From positions 1 to 40,177 of the forward strand of contig JAYMTF010000317.1 in assembly GCA_036897485.1 (NCBI GenBank): a DNA stretch of 40,177 nt, read 5' to 3'. The stretch is from Pelargonium nanum (lineage: Eukaryota; Streptophyta; Magnoliopsida; Geraniales; Geraniaceae). The notes beneath the pieces were generated by a model. The model did not search any database. It was given only the letters and a program-made list of their open reading frames with translations, and had not been told where the DNA came from. Positions 20,402-33,000 of this stretch are shown here, one piece after another (position 1 is the stretch's first letter; the number at the start of each line of letters is the position of its first letter). A program made the position numbers and the translations under genes.

Positions 20402-21796
20402 ATGGCCGATAACGATCCCTACGCCTCCATCATTCCTCTCTGCCACATCTCTACTTCTCAGTTAGACCTCTCCGATTCCGGTTCCGATCGCAGTGACGCC
20501 GGAAAATCCCGCCGCCGTGATGCCACCGATTCTCCGGTTTCTCCCTCCGATGTAGCTGCCCTACTCGCACTCCGCGATCTCGGCGATTCCGAGCCGTCGG
20601 AAACCACCTCTTGCTTCCCGCCGGTCGAGTCTACTCCGATCTGCATGGAGTCCCCTCCCGAGTCGCCGGAGTCCGGCGAAAAGGCGGTGGATTTGGGCAG
20701 AGATTCGGATCTAGGGTTTTCTTCCGAGGTGGTAGTGACTCAGAAATTGGCCGCTAGTTCAGACTCCGGTGGCGATATTGTGGTTTTTTCGATGTCCAAT
20801 AGTGAATGGGAGGAATTCATAGCCTGGAAATCAAGTAAAGGTACTAAAGCTGCGACCTTGGATTCGGGTCTGGTCTCGGAAGCAGAGATTGAAGAAGCTG
20901 TAGTGCTGGGTTCTGAAAATGAGGGTCTGATCTCAGGTGCAGACATTGCCAAGAATGGTTCAAATGAGGGTTTGATCTCGGGTTTAGGCATTGCTAAGGA
21001 CGGTCGGGTTTCAAATGATGGAGCGGGTGATGATTCAACTGAAGCAAGAGCTGAGGGTGCTGGCATTGCCAAGAATGGTTTTGCATCAATTGATTCTACT
21101 GAAGAAGTTGTGGCATTGGGTTCTGAAGATGAAGGTTTGATCTCGGGTTCAGGCATTGCCAAGGATGGTCGGGTTTCGAATGATGGAGTAAGAGCTGAGG
21201 GTGCTGGCATTGCTAAGAATGGTTTTGCATCAATTGATTCTACTGATGAAGTTGTAATGTTGAGTTCTGAAGATGAGGGTTTGGTCTCGGGTGCAGGCAT
21301 TGCCAAGGATGGTCGGGTTTCGAATGATAATGTGGGTGATGGTTCAAATGAAGCAAGAGCTGAGGATGTGCAGCACCATATAGAAGATACTGATAAGTCC
21401 CGGCACAATTCTGATTTCAGGAAAAAATCCAAAGGAAAGCGAGTGCTGCCCGTGTTTTTGCGTCGAGGAATACAGGAATGGGATTCTGGTTGGCCAAGCG
21501 AGTCTGATTCCAGGAAAAGACCCGCAGCAACTCGGGATTCTGATGCCCCAAGTGGTTCTGGTTCGAGGAAAAGAACCAAAGAAACTCGAGTGCTGCCCGT
21601 GTCAACGGACACAACAGAAAAGGAAGGGAATTCTGGTGCGATAGACTCGGTTATAAAGAATGCCTTGAAATTGATTTCGGGGAAAAGACGCGGTCCCAAA
21701 TTCAAGAACCAAGACATTTTGGAAATCGCAAAGCTTTATGGCACGACCTTTAATCGGCCTAGGTGTTGGGGAGAAGAGGAAAAAGATGGAGACTAA
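20402..21796 (+). CDS. Unrecognised repetitive, low-complexity protein, 464 aa, single exon
   Basis: The frame is open from ATG at 20402 (MADNDPYASIIPLCHIST) to the stop at 21794-21796. Parts in order: a Ser/Pro/Asp-rich N-terminus; SNSEWEEFIAWK near residue 140; about 150 residues of imperfect repeats built from GLISGxGIAKDGRVSNDG and AEGAGIAKNGFASIDS; then a basic segment where RKKSKGKRVLPV, SRKRPAATRDSD and SRKRTKETRVLPV are spaced repeats and look like nuclear localisation signals; and a less repetitive C-terminus, KRRGPKFKNQDILEIAKLYG then TTFNRPRCWGEEEK. No signal peptide or membrane span is seen. It is probably nuclear and largely disordered. I do not recognise a family. The long open frame on the opposite strand is a shadow of biased composition. 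Confidence 0.7.
   Translation: MADNDPYASIIPLCHISTSQLDLSDSGSDRSDAGKSRRRDATDSPVSPSDVAALLALRDLGDSEPSETTSCFPPVESTPICMESPPESPESGEKAVDLGRDSDLGFSSEVVVTQKLAASSDSGGDIVVFSMSNSEWEEFIAWKSSKGTKAATLDSGLVSEAEIEEAVVLGSENEGLISGADIAKNGSNEGLISGLGIAKDGRVSNDGAGDDSTEARAEGAGIAKNGFASIDSTEEVVALGSEDEGLISGSGIAKDGRVSNDGVRAEGAGIAKNGFASIDSTDEVVMLSSEDEGLVSGAGIAKDGRVSNDNVGDGSNEARAEDVQHHIEDTDKSRHNSDFRKKSKGKRVLPVFLRRGIQEWDSGWPSESDSRKRPAATRDSDAPSGSGSRKRTKETRVLPVSTDTTEKEGNSGAIDSVIKNALKLISGKRRGPKFKNQDILEIAKLYGTTFNRPRCWGEEEKDGD
20934..21380 (+). repeat. In-frame coding minisatellite of the 464-aa gene
   Basis: Two full units and one partial unit of about 140-165 bp start with the codons for GLISG or GLVSG (near 20970, 21136 and 21276). 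Length differences between units are multiples of three, so the frame has been kept. Confidence 0.75.
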
Positions 21797-22671
21797 TCCA
21801 AACTGTTTATGCTGGTAGATGCAACTTTTTGATGTACAGGGTTGTGACTTGTTAGTACTCTAATTTTCTCAATCCTTCTAGGATTGATTAGTTTGTGTAT
21901 TTTGTGGTTGCTTTCACTTATGAAACTACTAATGGAGCAACCAAGATCTAACTTATCAACTTGAAATCAAAGTAAACTAGTTTCTGTTTTTGTTACATTC
22001 TTGCTTGGCTGCACATTTTAGACTTGACCTTTGCATAATCTTTAGCTCAAAAGATGACTCCTAATATGTGCTCAAGATGTTGCATGCCTTGTACAACAAA
22101 TTGAGCTAAGGTTTTCACATAAGCATGGATTTAAAACAAAACCAATGAACAAGTTTATAACTTTACACTAAAAACGAGAATTTTATCACGCAAAAATAAG
22201 GCAAAAACAATCGGTTGAACTTGCTTACATCAAGCAAGTTTCAATTCAATCCCTAAACATCAAGACCTAATGATCTAATTCAACTTATGTATGTATTACA
22301 ATGTTTTAAAAACCAATCCGGACACTGAACCGGTAATGCCACCGTTTCAATTCAATCCGTAAAAATGATCAAATTCAACTTGTGTATGTATTATAATGTT
22401 TAAGAACCGAATCTGACACTGAACTGGCAATGCCACCGTTTCAATTCAATCCGTAAACATCACGGCCCAATGATCAAATTCAACTTATATATATGCATTA
22501 TAATGTTTGAAAAATCGATCCGGACACTGAACCGGTAATGCCACCGAGTCGATCGGGTCAGCTGGCCGGGTCAATCAATGGGCTAAATCCTATACACCTG
22601 TTTGGCTTCACCTTCCTGAACCTCTATTGACGGCGGCAGAGAGTAGAGCTGGTTTTTCTGGGAATCAAGTC
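21797..22671. other. Intergenic region between the 464-aa gene and mtKAS
   Basis: The first 200 bases are probably 3' UTR. A three-copy tandem repeat (22241-22545) ends about 130 bp before the mtKAS start codon. Otherwise nothing is recognised. Confidence 0.55.
22241..22545. repeat. Three-copy tandem repeat (94-106 bp units) upstream of mtKAS
   Basis: Units start at about 22241, 22347 and 22441 with TCAATTCAATCC. They continue through AATGATCAAATTCAACTT and GACACTGAACCGGTAATGCC to ACCG. The third unit runs into GGGTCAGCTGGCCGGGTCA. It lies in the proximal mtKAS promoter. Confidence 0.8.
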
Positions 22672-25600
22672 ATGTCTTCCACAATCTGTCGCCGACTTTA
22701 CCTCCGAGCTCCTTCCCATTTCACTCGCTCCGTTTCTTCTTCTTCCTCTAATCATCGATTTCAAGCTTTCGATCCTCCACCTGTTTCTCCTCTTCGCAGA
22801 GTAGTCGTCACAGGTAACACACACAGCTTCTCTTTCTCTCCTATAAAGGCACGAACTTTGTATTTGGGTTTGGCCAATGATCCGTATAAGCGAGCACATT
22901 TGTGTACACGGCTTCTATTTCAACTTCAAATGCGATGTTCAATTTTTCTATCAAATTAATGCATTTGGTGTTTCGGGTTTAGTCGTATTGATTTAAGAAT
23001 GCTTGGTGCGTACCCATTTTGATTTTAAGTAAAGTTAATGCATTTGGTTAAGCATATCTATTGAAGGTCGAGGTTGTTTCAGGTTTAGGCATCTTGTGTC
23101 AAGTATGTACAACATAAAAAGCTTTCAATTTAATATACACACTTCAGATTTTCAACCAAGTTGATCCCTTTGTTAAGCATGAGTATTGATGGTTCATGGT
23201 TGAAGGGTACTTGTTTCGGGTCTTGTCTTATTGATTCAAGAATGATTAGTTCATACCCACTTTAATTTTAAGTTAAGTTAATGCATTTGGTAAGCATGTG
23301 TATTGAAGGTCAAGGCTGTTGCAGGTTTAGGCATCTTGCGTCAAGTATGTTTAAAGTTTCAAATTTTGATTAAGTTGATCTATTTGTAAGCATGTGTATT
23401 GATGATTCAAGGATACTTGTTTCGGGTATAGTCTTATTGATTCAAGAATGCTTAGTGCATGCCTACTTTGATTTTCAATCAAGTTAATATATATCGTTAA
23501 ACATGTGTATTGAAGGTAGGTGGTGTTTCAGGTCTAAGGATTTTGTGCGAGTTTCTTTGATGTGAGTGTATTTTTAAGTGTATTGGTGCTGAAAAAGTTT
23601 TCTATCCGATTACTCACTTCAAATTTTCTATCAAGTTAATGCATTTAGTTGAGCATGTATGGAAGGTTAAAGGGTGTTTCAGGTATAGACTTCTTATGTT
23701 TGAATTTTGATATAAATTCAAGATATTTCGGGTGCGGTTATGTATGTTAAATGTTTGTGACTTACACGTGAGAGAAAATTATGTATCACCAACAAGCTTA
23801 TCTGTGCATGTAATTTTTCTGTTTAGTATAACTAGTTAACCACTTCAGTTTTTAATAAAGTTAGTGAATTCGGTTAATGCAGGCGGCATTTTGACTTAGT
23901 ATACCGAGTTTAATTTTTCACTCAAGCTAATGTTTATGTTAACTTGTATATTGAAAGTTCACGAATTGTTTCAGGTTTAGGCATGGTGACTCCACTAGGT
24001 TGCGGGGTGGAAACCACATGGAGGAATTTGATTGAAGGGAAGTGTGGGGTTAGAGCATTGTCTGTTGAAGACCTAAAGATGAATGCGTTTGAAAGGGAAA
24101 CCCAGTTGCAAACATTTGAGCAGTTGACTTCAAAAGTTGCTGCAACTGTGCCCTGCGGAACCAACCCAGGTGAATTCAATGAGGAAGTCTGGCTCAATTC
24201 GAAGGTAAATGTTATTTCTTTGTTTTTTTTTTTCTTTTGGATCCTGCATGACGGGTGGTATTTGCACATGTATTAATGCTGCATCTTTTTGTAATTTATT
24301 CTGCTAAGTGGCTCCTTAGTTTTGTACTACGAGAAGGTTTAAGAGGTGAAGGTATGGACTCAATTGGGTTGAACTTATATTGAACATTCAGTATAGTAAA
24401 ATTTGGATTTGGATTCACTTTAGGTTTAGGTCACTGTTATTAAACAAATTTAGTACATTTACGATATTGGGTACACCAAATTATGGCCGACAACCAATGT
24501 AGTTTATATGGTAAGAGAGGGGTACTTATCGGCAATATAAAACTGTAGCTAACATTTTGGGTATAGGAGTCATGTCTTTAGTAAAACTAAAAACTCCTAA
24601 TCAAAAGCCAAAATCTGAATGGAACATTTGACTAGGGGCATTGTTAGTACTCTGTTCCTTTCTGGGCAAATTCAGATGGGTACTGCCTTTTATTTTCAAA
24701 CATTTACAGATGTGCTGTGCTTTGACATAGTAATGGGATGTTTGAAACTGCCGCTTATGTTTATTTTTCTGTCTTTATCATCAATCCATCATTAAGAACA
24801 CTCATGAATGTTGACTGTTGAGGAGCCTTAAGGAGTGAAACAACAATAGCAATAGCTAATTGTCAGTTGTTCTTTGACGGAAAGGCACTCTAGAATCTAT
24901 AGTTCGACTTTTGTGCTCTTTTTTATTAAATAATTGTTCAATTTTAAATGGTGTAGTAGGAGTATAAGACATAGATGGGCATGTTTTTCATGTCATGACA
25001 TTTTTGAAACAGCAATCATCACTGTTAAGAATTGTCCCACAACTAGTATTGGTAGACCAAAATTTGGCTATATGTATGAAGATGGTGTTTTATTACTATA
25101 CTTCACAGAACATCTTTATCCCTCTTTTCCTAATATCAGACAATCTCTGACTCTGAGGCATTGGCATAGAGTTATGATATATGTATGACAATTGGAATGT
25201 TAATATACTGGTTTTTCTATGATATGAAGTATTCCAACCATAAGATTTTTAGTGGTTTCTTGTCTTTAATCCTCACATGCTAGAGTTCTCGCAGTTTACC
25301 ATGACAACTTTTAGAAGTTTTGAATCATGATGGTTTCCGTTGTTAGGATCGATCCACTGCAAGGTTTATAAGCTATGCACTCTGTGCTGCTGATGAAGCT
25401 CTGAAGGATGCACAATGGGTACCAACTGATCAAGAACAGAAAGAGAGAACGGTAATGATTCATTAATTGTTGATAATGGCCAACTGTCAAGAGTAATCTT
25501 TTCTTTTCCTCTCCAATTATTTGTGAGGTAATTTATCCTTATTTAATTTGAAGAACACCAGGGAGTCTCTATTGGTGGGGGGATTGGAAGCATTAGTGAC

Positions 25601-28600
25601 ATATTGGATGCAGCACAAATGATTTGTGAGAAGGTTGGTTTATAACTACCCACCGTGAAAACAAACATTTTGTGAACTTTGTAATTCTAATTTTATATCA
25701 TTTGTCATTGTGATCACATCTCCAAAAATATTATCATTTTTACCTATGCCTGAGATGTGCGCTTGAAGTTGACCATTATGACTTTGGAAATAATAAAAGT
25801 TATGACTCCACTTTCTTTATGCAGCGCCTTCGCCGGCTTAGTCCGTTTTTCATCCCACGGATATTAATCAACATGGCATCTGGCCACATCAGCATGAAAT
25901 ATGGATTCCAGGTGCGTTATCAATAACCATGACTAGAGAATATGCGATGAGCTTATGAACTAGCATATTGTAACTAAATCCCTCGTATGGTAGGTCAATG
26001 CACTAATGAGGACTTGTAGAATGTTCCATCTTGCTAATTTTCATAATTCTTAGCCAGGCGGCCTTGGCCAATCGGGAGAAAAAAATAACAATTTGAGATC
26101 CCAATAATTTTTGCTGGGTATAACGAAACAATGAAATGAATGAATGTGTAATATTGGTTATTTGATATCATGTTGGTCTTGGTCCTTGATGATGATGACA
26201 AGGGTTCTATCCAAAGAAGTGGTTTGTAAAATGTTACTAACGTACAACATGTATTGTTTATGGTGATTTGAGAAAACTCTTATCATCAAAATTCTTTTTT
26301 TTTAAAAAAAAGGATCCCTCCACATAACCTAGTTTTACTTTTTAAATGTAGGGACCAAACCATGCTGCGGTGACAGCTTGTGCTACTGGAGCACATTCTA
26401 TTGGTGATGCAGCTAGGATGGTTCAGTTTGGTGATTCAGATGTTATGGTGGCTGGAGGGACAGAGTCAAGCATCGATGCTTTATCTATTGCAGGGTTTTG
26501 CAGGTACTTTCATGCTAAATAATAAGCTTTATTTGCATGCTAATTGTGAATTGAAAGCTTATAGTTAGGACCACCTTAATGGGAGTAACGCTCTCCAAGA
26601 AGTAGACAAGTAATATTGTTTTGAAGTGAAATGATATAGAAGGGGTCAATCTATAACTATAAGTACCAAAGCGGCATTGTTAGAAGGGGTGGTAAGAAGA
26701 ATTCATTTAGTTACGTTATTGGCATAGTAGTAGTTGCTCAATAAAGAGTGTTGAGGACCTTTTCATGCTAATTGTAATTTAATTACGTAGGATTTTTTGA
26801 CATATGGAATTTCTTATCTTGAAGAAAATGTACACACATGTGCATCGAACTGAAAATGAATTGGCAATGAATAGAGGCCAATAGTTCATATTAACTAGCA
26901 AGGAACCTCACATCTACACAATGTGAGACTACTTAAACACTCGCCTCTTGACCAGACAACATTATAGAATATTGACCTTACACATGGACCAACACACTCA
27001 TGATTAACAACACAAGTGTGTTTACCCCATGCTAAACCTGCTCTAATAGCATGTTAGGGCATCCAACTCATACCAATTGGGAATGTAGAGAGGCCCATAT
27101 CACTCATCAACTAGCTGGGGACCTCACATCTACTCAGTGTCATACAACTATTTGGTATATTACTCAGCTGATAATTGTTCACTGATGGATTTCAGGACAA
27201 GGGCTTTGACAACAAAATATAACTCTTCCCCAGAAGAAGCTTCTCGACCTTTTGATTGTGGTCGTGATGGGTTTGTGTGAGTAGATACCAGTAACACATT
27301 GAGGTTTCAGAGAGTATGCCTTTTGTTATGTATTTTACTACTTCCTGTTAGCTAGGTTCTTTTTTTGGATACAGGATAGGTGAAGGTTCTGGTGTCATGG
27401 TATTGGAGGTGAGTGAAATGAGCAAAGAGCTTTAGTTAAACAATGACAAGTTTTTATTCCTTATTTTCACATCTCTCTCTCTCTCTCTCCCCCTCCCTTC
27501 CCAACTCATATTGCATATAATCTTTACTTTGGTTATCCTTCACAATTTAGGAACTTGAGCATGCCAAGAAGCGTGGAGCAAAAGTTTATGCAGAGCTTCG
27601 AGGCTATGGGATGTCAGGTTGACCGTCAAACCATCAATGAATTATAGATATCTTGGTGGGCATACTTTGGTATCATTTCTGACGCTGGTGATATTCAGGT
27701 GATGCATATCATATTACTCAACCGCATACTGATGGAAGAGGTGCTATTTTGGCTATGACACGGGCCCTGCAACAAGTAAGGAAGTAACACTGTTGGCTTT
27801 GAACTTTATTTCCATCCTATGTCAAGTGTTGGAAACAATTTCTGGTAGAGTTGCTTTGAGGATGGAAGTATTAGATACCTAATGGTTGAAATCGATGACC
27901 AATTTGGTGTTCATGCAACTGGCAGCACATGTATTGCATAGTATGATTTATTGGCTTGATAAGTTTGGATTCATAAATATTGCATCTTTTTTTTCCTGCT
28001 TTGCTTAAAGGGAGAAATAGTTAACTTGGTAGACTCGGTCATATAATTGCACGACTATGTTGTTGCAGTTTTGTTCTTCCAAATGCATGCTAATTCAACT
28101 CTGGAAGACTGTTCATATTTCAGAAATTTGATCCATGTAGTTTATTGATAATTTTTTGTCTATATCATTTACTTTTTGATGTTTATATGCGCACGGAGAT
28201 ACTATGCTTCATTATGAAGTACTTGCCTTTATTGTAATTGCAGTCCGGTCTTCATCCTAACCAAGTAGACTATGTCAACGCTCATGCTACCTCTACTCCT
28301 TTGGGTAATCAAATTATATCTTTCATGAATATCTACAATTAAATGTCACAACTTCATATGTTATATGCCAATATGTATCTCATGTTGCTGAAATCTATTG
28401 TTCAGGTGATGCAATAGAAGCCAATGCCATAAAGACATTCTTCTCTGACCATGCAACATCAGGTGCTTTGGCCGTATCCTCCACAAAGGTACGTTTATAT
28501 TCTTCTAACCGGATTAATTGTAAAAGGGTGTCCCATTGTACGAGGCTCCCACCACCGTGGGGTCTGAGGGTCGTTCATATATGCAGTTTTTCCCAACTTT

Positions 28601-29302
28601 TGCGGAGAGTGTATCCCTTTTATAGATACTGAATACTACCACTCGTGCACTTTCAAATATTAAATCTATGGCTTTGCAATTTGTGTTAAATATGGCTTGT
28701 ATAGAGTGATTGTTTTGCAACTACAATATAATTTCAGGGTGCTGTTGGCCATCTCCTTGGAGCAGCTGGAGCTGTTGAAGCAATTTTGGCAGCTTTGACC
28801 ATTCATCATGTAAGCATTATGATCAACTCATTTCCTCAAATGACTGAGAAGGAAGCATACTAAAGCAGTCATTGTTACTAATTGATAGTATAATCTATAA
28901 AAAGCTACCCATGCTTATGCTTGCATACTTGAACGTTAACTCTGAATGAAAGGAAATGTTTGATGTTTTCCTCATTAACACATCCCTTGGACAAGGTTCT
29001 GATTCGATTAATGAACGAACTCATGGGATCTATTTTTTGAACACAATGTAGAAAACTATTTGTTTACCTATGTTGCCTCAATGGTGATGGTGCTAGTTTA
29101 CCTTGTTATTTATGGATACTGTTTTGTCCTTTTACAGGGAATTGCACCATTGACACTCAATCTCGCAAAACCAGATCCCATCTTTAAGGATGCTTTCATG
29201 CCTTTGACAGCTTCGAAAGAGATGCAAGTGAGAGCAGCTTTGTCCAACTCCTTCGGCTTTGGAGGCACAAATGCATCCCTATTGTTCACCGCCGCCCCAT
29301 AG
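22672..29302 (+). CDS. KAS (mitochondrial): Mitochondrial 3-oxoacyl-[ACP] synthase (mtKAS), 14 exons, 475 aa
   Basis: Exons: 22672-22813, 23975-24204, 25347-25451, 25562-25633, 25825-25911, 26352-26503, 27196-27276, 27375-27408, 27551-27617, 27699-27775, 28244-28304, 28406-28488, 28738-28809, 29138-29302, all in frame. This condensing enzyme of mitochondrial type II fatty acid synthesis extends acyl-ACP with malonyl-ACP, giving octanoyl-ACP for lipoate and longer acyl chains. The first 43 residues are Arg/Ser-rich without acidic residues, a mitochondrial presequence. Then come [13 protein letters not shown], the nucleophile in [12 protein letters not shown] (Cys222), [12 protein letters not shown] (His363), [15 protein letters not shown] (His402, Lys397) and the C-terminal [12 protein letters not shown]. 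The Cys-His-His triad is intact. Intron 1 (1.16 kb) is filled with repeated copies of its own acceptor region. Its tail converges with TRZ2. Confidence 0.96.
22950..23985 (+). repeat. Repeated acceptor-site segments filling mtKAS intron 1
   Basis: The phrase 'aagttaatgcatttggttaagcat...tattgaaggt...tgtttcag|GTTTAGGCAT' recurs. Copies of the acceptor plus the exon-2 start lie at 23083 (GTTTAGGCAT), 23325 (GTTTAGGCAT), 23532 (GTCTAAGGAT) and 23683 (GTATAGACTT). The true exon 2 starts at 23975 (GTTTAGGCATGG). Intervening text such as TTATTGATTCAAGAATG also repeats, with a unit of about 150-290 bp. Confidence 0.8.
26860..27147. repeat. Direct repeat pair of about 70 bp in mtKAS intron 6
   Basis: ATTGGCAATGAATAGAGGCC at 26860 and ATTGGGAATGTAGAGAGGCC at 27077 open two similar blocks. 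Both contain TCAACTAGC-like text and end in ACCTCACATCTAC, about 145 bp apart. This may be the remnant of a dispersed element or a simple local duplication; the family was not recognised. Confidence 0.4.
28510..28645 (-). mobile_element. SINE remnant in mtKAS intron 12
   Basis: TACGAGGCTCCCACCACCGT followed by GGGGTCTGAGGGTCG matches the 3' half of the element at 30285-30450 (CACGAGGTTCCCGCCATTGT then GGGGTTTGGAGAGGGTCG) in the same orientation. The tRNA-like half is not clear. Confidence 0.5.
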
Positions 29303-30024
29303 AACAGAGTTATAGAATAAACCAAGTATCCTTGCATCCAACAGCAATTCTTTCTCCAAAATACTCCCAAAACCGGCACTTACAAAGGAGTGGAATCACC
29401 TAACAATTATATACACGACTTTCATTTTAGATTTTTTCAGATTATATTTGGTTGGAGGTTTGTGGCATTACTGACAAGACACGCTTCTGCTTCACAGTGG
29501 TTTGGCTTTATGCAGGTATGAAATGGTGCCTTAGTGCACGATGCTCCCGTCATATTTCAGCTTTTGCTGATATTATGTAACATATTTCCTTTGATCTTGG
29601 ATTTGATTATATGACTAAACCAGTGGGGGAAGGAGACAATAATGTGAATGGACAAACCTTTGTGCTTTAGGATAGTGCCTTGATGATGTAACATAAACAA
29701 ATGTTGAGTACATGTAAAAATAAAGTTTCATTGAATGGGAAAAATGGATTGATTCTTGAGTACACATTTTATTTTGCTGAATGTGTAAAATTTTCCTTCT
29801 GGTTTCTTAACTGCATTCTCTGTAAATACAACTGATTGTGAGTGGTAAATATGCCAATGACAAGTCTTGGTGTTAGGTTATATATTACATCCAAAACTAC
29901 TCAACAATGCTGTAAAATCATGAAAATGTGTAGTTCAATAACTAAATAAAAACATACACTACAAAAAGCTAACATATACAATCTTGTCAGCTTTCAATTC
30001 CTTGCTAATAGCTGAGCCATGGAA
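29303..30024. other. Convergent 3' region of mtKAS and TRZ2
   Basis: It holds the 3' UTRs of both genes. No repeat or further coding signal was recognised. Confidence 0.55.
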
Positions 30025-33000
30025 TCAGGAGTACATTGATTTGAAACCTTCTGTAAGGGGAACCACTTTTGCTGATAATTTTGACTGCAACTTTGAAACA
30101 GCAAGTTGAATGTCCTGCAGATCGACATGAGAGAACGTCATATCACATTACTCGATAATCCTCGCACAAAATGACTTCCTAGAAGTAAAACAAAAGCTCG
30201 CCGAAGAGAGCTTCAAATTTTCATTTACAAGACTCCTGCTTAGATCAGGCATGGTACTTTTGGGGGTAAGTGAAGATGATATATAAAATTTGGAATTCAG
30301 TGCACGAGGTTCCCGCCATTGTGGGGTTTGGAGAGGGTCGTTTTTGTACAGTCTTACCTCTGCGTTGCAAGGAGGCTATTTTTTCTAGACTTCAATCCCG
30401 TGACCTCAAGGTCACAAGGCAACAATATTACCTTTATAACCTAAACATTTTGGCTCGTTCCTTCTAGTTATTAGTTCTAATAGTTCAGTTGATTGATCAC
30501 CTCTAAATGGTAGCGGGAGGAGAAATGAGTTAAGAGAACTGTTTTGTTCCGTATCCACTGAGCATTTTCAATAATCTGCAGTTGAAAAGATTCGCGGTTC
30601 AACATACGTTCGTAACATGCAACTCATAGCTGAAAAATATATGGAGATAACTTATGTTGTCAGATGAGGAAGGGCGCAAGGGCGAAACAATAATTGTATA
30701 CCTCAAGTAAATGTGTATGACCATGTTCTCGTGCATGCTCAACACTAACGCAATCGTCCAGGAAAGTTGCCTGTTACAATAGAGAAGAAAACTTGCTGAA
30801 TTCTGACTGATATACATGTGTGCAAAAAAACGGAAATTTACATTTTGCAAAAGATATGTGATCTAACTTCCGAAGGCGGCTAAGATATGCAGATGAAGAT
30901 CAGGGAACTTCTAGAAGAGCATTAACATAAAGCAGAATGGAGCTATCTGAATGAACCGTGACCTAATGTAGCAGCAGAAGTCTCATAAAATTGGATAAAG
31001 CCAACTTTTTAGGACCGACCATTATGGGCTTAGAACCAATTCTACACATTTTCGGCGGGCAAATCTCTTACAATATAAAGCCACTTTATAAAATGATGCC
31101 TTCATGCAACCAACATTTTGAATATAACAACTGGATAATAGAATTGGGTAGAAGATTTCCATAGCGGGGAAGGGATGTTTGGGTTTATGCAGAACATTTT
31201 TCTCTGAACTAATCTTTCTGGTTTAGTAAAAGTTACAAAAAGTGATGCACTGTTTTTGCACGCCATAGACTATTTCATAGAATGTTTCTTGGTCGACTAC
31301 TACCATTTTGATACTTATGCACTTTTCTATTAATTTTTCTTGTCAGATCTCAGATTCCAGAGCGAGTTAATTTCTCTAATTACTAAGTGAAAAAGATTAC
31401 GAAACAAGTCAAACAACCCTTTGGTAAATAAATTACAAACGCGAGGTAGACCCTGCAGTTTCCGCATAAATTTCCATAACATGAGCACCTAGTCCCGTAA
31501 AAACTTGAACGAGTCTCTTTAGTCCATACCTCAGTTATAAGAACTTTTGCTCTCAAAGCATCTGAATTGCGCGGATCAACCATATAGTCAGATGTTGTGT
31601 CTCCAGTAAAGGCCACCTCTGGAGATAGTACTATGTCTGTAATCTAAAAAAGTCGTTGAAGCTCAATAAATATTATACAACAGAAGAACTACACAACTAG
31701 TTTGATAAAGTACAAACCTCGACACCCGACTTCTTTATCTTCTCAATTTGTTTGCCTTTTAAGTGTGTGTACTGCTTCTTCAATTTTTTCCTAATTGAGT
31801 AGACGACATAGCCCTGAAGAATAGCGAGTAACATCATATTTTATAAGCAAGACCAAAATTCAAACTGTAGTTGACAAGTAAAAACATCATGAGTATAAAT
31901 TACGGAAAAATATATGACAATGCATAACTAGCAAAAAAAAAAGAGTCTAACCCTTTTTGTTGGATCAAGAAAATCCTTCGGAAAATATGGCATACCTGGC
32001 TGGGTATAACATGGTGAGTTCTAAATGGACGAACAACAAGATCGTTCCGGAGTTCATAAGTTTCACCTGATGTCAAGCTTGTAAAATTACTACCGATCTT
32101 CAAAACTTAATTAAAAGAAGTACAGAAAACCAAAACACATACCGATATCTAACGCAACCAACTCAAAGTTCAGTTCAACTTGACCCATTGACATATGAAT
32201 GTCAAATAGCTTCTCCACATCCTCTTTGAGGCTAGGAGGTACGAATATTGTTGGAGGTTTTAAGCTGTACAAACCACGTGTCGCTACATACATTGGCAAT
32301 CCACCCTGATCAAGTGAATATCATTTAGTTGAGCCAGAACCGAAAGCCACAAAATAACATTTAGTTGAGCCCAAAGTTCATAACTTTTAAAACATGTACA
32401 ACAGCCACATTACAACAGCATTTCAGTAACACTCATTCTAAAATCCCAACACATATCAACTGCATTTGCCTCCACAAGCAACCAAACTCGCAACAATAAA
32501 TCCACATAGTGTCTACTATTCAGAACTAAAACATGAAACTGTTCTTACCAACAACACTAGACCTTGACAACAAACTGTCAAAATCTAGGATATGGGTAGG
32601 AACCAAAACAAGATACAAAGAGCTTACAATGTTATCAAAATGACCATGAGTGATAAAAATGAAGTTTTGGTGAAAAACCCGAGATGGTTTCCTTCCAATA
32701 TCCCCAAATAAGTTTGTAGACATATCAAACTGATAAGCTCAAACAGTCATCTTCACTATGTAATGCCAAATTCGAATGCGGCCACAAAATAACATTTAGT
32801 TGAACCCAAAGTTCCGAACTTTAAAAACATATATAATAGGGAGATCACAAAATCACTTCAGTAATACTCATTCTAACTGCATTTGCCTCCACAAGCAACC
32901 AAACTTACAAGAGTAAATCCACATAATGACTGAAATTCAGAGCCAAAACAAGAAACTGTTCTTGCCAACAACAATAGACCTTGACAACAAATTCTCAAAA

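Noticed and set aside
20740-21717. A 325-codon open frame on the minus strand opposite the 464-aa gene
   Set aside because: It mirrors the repeats of the plus-strand gene, has no start context or family match, and arises from biased codon composition.
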